Positions 61,953 through 64,000 of a stretch of DNA of 64,000 bases are shown one piece after another. This DNA comes from Actinomycetes bacterium (lineage in GTDB: Bacteria > Actinomycetota > Actinomycetes > Actinomycetales > Micrococcaceae), in contig JAFAAV010000126.1 of NCBI GenBank assembly GCA_023426375.1, positions 1 to 64,000 of the forward strand, written 5' to 3'. Every line of letters begins with the position of its first letter. Within the stretch, counting starts at the first letter, position 1. The notes beneath the pieces were generated by a model. It ran no database searches. It worked only from the letters and a program-made list of their open reading frames with translations, and had not been told where the DNA came from. The translations under genes were made by a program, and so were the position numbers.

Positions 61953-62822
61953 TTGACGGAGAAGGACTCGTTCCGGTTCGATCCCCACGGGGAGAGCTGC
62001 ATTGTTCAGGGCGACAACCTGGCTGTGCTGAGCACGCTGCCGGACGAGTCCTTCACCGTGATCTACCTGGATCCGCCGTTCAACACGGGCCGGGCCCAGG
62101 TGCGCCGGACCACCAAGTCCATCCCTGTTGCTGATGGCGAGGGTGACCGGATCGGGTTCTCCGGCCGTTCCTATGAAACCGTCATGGGCCAGTTGCGCCG
62201 CTACGACGATTCTTTCGCCGACTATCTGGCGTTCCTGGAACCGCGGCTGGTCGAAGCCAGGCGTCTGCTGACCCAGGACGGCACCCTGTACCTCCACCTG
62301 GACTACCGCGAGGTGCACTACGCCAAGATCATGCTGGACGCGTTGTTCGGCCGGGACAGTTTTCTCAACGAGATCATCTGGGCCTACGACTTCGGCGGTA
62401 AGTCCACCCGGAAGTGGCCGTCCAAGCACGACACGATCCTGGTGTACGTCAAGGACCCCAAGAAGTATCACTTCGATTCCGCCGAGGTGGACCGGGAGCC
62501 GTACATGGCACCGGGGCTCGTGGGGCCGGAGAAGGCCGCCCGCGGCAAACTTCCCACGGATGTCTGGTGGCACACGATCGTCTCCCCCACCGGCAAGGAG
62601 AAGACCGGCTATCCCACACAAAAACCCGTGGGCATCTTGCGTCGCATCATTGCCGCGTCGTCGCGTCCCGGGGATTGGGTGTTGGATTTCTTCGCCGGCT
62701 CCGGAACCACGGGTGCCGCAGCCCAGTTGCTCGGTCGCAAATTCGTGTGCGTGGATGTGAACCCGGAAGCCGTTGAGATCATGTCGGAGCGGCTACCGGG
62801 GACTCCCGTGCACACGCTCTGA
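61953..62822 (+). CDS. Orphan beta-class DNA adenine methyltransferase
   Basis: This 289-residue methyltransferase has the catalytic DPPFNTG motif (IV) near residue 41 and the SAM-binding FAGSGTTG (I) near residue 249. Motif IV before motif I defines the beta class (as in CcrM and type III Mod). DPPF indicates N6-adenine rather than N4-cytosine. TQKPVGILRRI precedes motif I, as expected. No restriction endonuclease or specificity gene is adjacent, so it appears to be an orphan enzyme that could mark DNA for regulation or protection. The start is a TTG at 61953-61955, unusual among the neighbours, with GGAG upstream. Confidence 0.85.
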   Translation: MTEKDSFRFDPHGESCIVQGDNLAVLSTLPDESFTVIYLDPPFNTGRAQVRRTTKSIPVADGEGDRIGFSGRSYETVMGQLRRYDDSFADYLAFLEPRLVEARRLLTQDGTLYLHLDYREVHYAKIMLDALFGRDSFLNEIIWAYDFGGKSTRKWPSKHDTILVYVKDPKKYHFDSAEVDREPYMAPGLVGPEKAARGKLPTDVWWHTIVSPTGKEKTGYPTQKPVGILRRIIAASSRPGDWVLDFFAGSGTTGAAAQLLGRKFVCVDVNPEAVEIMSERLPGTPVHTL

Positions 62823-62895
62823 TGCTACGGTCGCGCACGTACCGTTCCGGCCTTGAGCCGTTCCACCGACCACGCCGCGAAGTGAGCCAGCCATC

Positions 62896-63744
62896 GTGCC
62901 AGCAGCACCGGACCATCGACTGACCCAAGCCGCCTATCAGGGCCCTTCCTTGCAGGTTGACCAGGAGTTATACGGCCGGATCGGCCAGGACACCGATCGC
63001 CGCACGGTCGTGCATGAACTGACCGTCCCGATCCGCTCGGGCCGCGCGTGGGAGGTTCCCGCGGGCCACGTGTGCCGGATCTACACGGTGGACGGCACGC
63101 AGGTGGGAGACCTCAACCTGTGGAACCGCAGTGATCCCCGCGAGCGCTTCTGGGCATCCCGGACCCGGCAGCTGCAGGCGGCCCACGTCAGCACGTACGA
63201 CCGGCTGTGGTCCACGTTGCCTTTCTTACGCCCCATGGCCACGATCGTGGGCGACACGCTGTCCGACTACGGGGTGGACGGTGAGGGCGGTCGCGTTCAC
63301 GACACCCTGGGCACGCGCTGCGATCCGTACGTTTCACGCATGCTCAATGACGTGGATTTCGACTACCACTGCCATTCGAATCTGACCCGCGCCGTGCTGC
63401 CCTTCGGGCTCACGGAATTCGACGTCCACGACGTGCTCAACGTCTTCCAGTGCACCGGGCTCAATGAGTGCGACGAGTACTTCATGAAGACCTGCCCCGC
63501 ACGACCGGGCGACTACTTCGAGTTCTTCGCCGAGCAGGACCTGCTGGTGGCCTTGTCCGCGTGCCCGGGTGGTGATCTGGCCGCCCCGATGTTCGGAGAG
63601 GACACCGAGGATCCGGTCGAGAACTGCCGCCCCTTGGGCGTCACGGTCTACTCTCTGGATCCGGAACTCACGCGTGGTTGGAGTGAACCAGAATCACCGC
63701 GGTACGGCGGGCGGCACGGCCTCCAAGAGAGGCCCTGGGCCTGA
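62896..63744 (+). CDS. DUF1989 (urea carboxylase-associated) family protein
   Basis: The 282-residue protein belongs to DUF1989, whose members accompany urea amidolyase and guanidine/carboxyguanidine genes elsewhere. Conserved parts are VPAGHVCRIYTVDGTQVGDL, TLGTRCDPY and NVFQCTGLN, with PARPGDYFEFFAEQDLLVALSACPGGDL near the end. Cys and His in these segments may bind a metal. No urea carboxylase, allophanate hydrolase or transporter is in view, so the substrate is unclear. Starts with GTG at 62896. Confidence 0.88.
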   Translation: MPAAPDHRLTQAAYQGPSLQVDQELYGRIGQDTDRRTVVHELTVPIRSGRAWEVPAGHVCRIYTVDGTQVGDLNLWNRSDPRERFWASRTRQLQAAHVSTYDRLWSTLPFLRPMATIVGDTLSDYGVDGEGGRVHDTLGTRCDPYVSRMLNDVDFDYHCHSNLTRAVLPFGLTEFDVHDVLNVFQCTGLNECDEYFMKTCPARPGDYFEFFAEQDLLVALSACPGGDLAAPMFGEDTEDPVENCRPLGVTVYSLDPELTRGWSEPESPRYGGRHGLQERPWA

Positions 63745-63834
63745 ACAACGCGGCCTGAGGATCCCGGTTCCGAGCCGCTGAAGATCCCGCGGCTGGAGCA
63801 TAGTGGCCCGCCTCAGTCGGTCACCGCGCCGCGA

Positions 63835-64000
63835 TTACGGCCAACGCACCCTGACGTCAGAGGTCGCCTGCTCGGCAATCCGGGTCAGTGACTGCACGGA
63901 CGTGGAGTTCTCCCCCAACAGGTTGGGCTTGCCCTTGCCGTGGTAGTCGCTCGAGCCGGTCACGATCAGATCGTGATCAGCCGCCATCTGCATGAGGATG
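63835..64000 (-). CDS. PHP-domain phosphoesterase, C-terminal end
   Basis: About 54 codons of a minus-strand gene run off the right edge. They encode VTGSSDYHGKGKPNLLGEN and a final VRVRWP. GSDYHG is the metal-binding end motif of PHP-family phosphoesterases such as TrpH/RnaAM-like 5'-3' exoribonucleases and 3',5'-bisphosphate nucleotidases. The rest of the gene lies beyond the window, so the exact family member cannot be named. Confidence 0.8.
   Translation of the reverse strand, partial: ILMQMAADHDLIVTGSSDYHGKGKPNLLGENSTSVQSLTRIAEQATSDVRVRWP

Overview
The window is a GC-rich actinobacterial chromosome segment. Gene order and protein families fit the order Micrococcales, most likely family Micrococcaceae; I cannot fix the genus by reading. 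The supporting blocks are whiB1-pdtaS, mtrA-mtrB-lpqB-comF-hpf-secA, the UPF0182 / Lon-S16 / DUF2342 / uvrD2 / nudC / adnAB block, and a clustered coproporphyrin-dependent haem locus. Nearly all DNA is coding. I see no prophage, insertion sequence, CRISPR array or rRNA. The only RNA gene found is an initiator tRNA-fMet.

Layout. 1-8 kb: the end of an FtsK/SpoIIIE-type protein, a small membrane protein, WhiB1, a PdtaS-like histidine kinase, an orphan CpaE-like/SAF pair, a small HTH protein, a conserved hypothetical protein, a LysM protein and a DUF6459-like protein. 8-17 kb: secA, hpf, comF, lpqB, mtrB and mtrA (translocation, ribosome hibernation, and the MtrAB envelope/division signalling system). 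17-21 kb: a sulfur/tRNA-thiolation run (cysteine desulfurase, MnmA) followed by chorismate mutase and a MetE-like protein, then TrmL. 21-28 kb: an envelope-stress group (HtrA protease, TPM-domain protein, PspA, HerA/DUF853 ATPase) and tRNA-fMet. 28-38.6 kb: UPF0182 membrane protein, Lon-S16/PDZ protease, DUF2342 zincin, YgjP-like metallopeptidase, a ThiF-like remnant, UvrD2 and NudC. 38.7-48.5 kb: an APH-like kinase, a membrane-protein/HTH pair, AdnB-AdnA and a DnaQ-like exonuclease. 48.6-59 kb: hemL-hemB-hemD-hemC-cpfC-chdC-cgoX-hemE on the minus strand and hemA divergent on the plus strand, encoding the whole route from glutamyl-tRNA to haem b. 59-64 kb: TetR regulator, DUF3107, DEAD-box helicase, an orphan beta-class adenine methyltransferase, a DUF1989 protein and the end of a PHP-domain phosphoesterase.

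Most of the window is conserved housekeeping sequence, and I do not see an obvious new defence or mobile system. The most unusual points are: an AdnA motor subunit with Arg at the Walker A Lys position and a weak Walker B; a terminator-like hairpin in the whiB1 leader; an orphan CpaE/SAF module with a degenerate P-loop; a possible zinc-ribbon extension on the nearby small HTH protein; the HtrA/TPM/PspA/HerA cluster; a UvrD2 without its usual C-terminal region; and several small repeats in intergenic DNA (6.49, 32.57 and 48.57 kb). Functions are assigned from family motifs read by eye. No database search or alignment was run.
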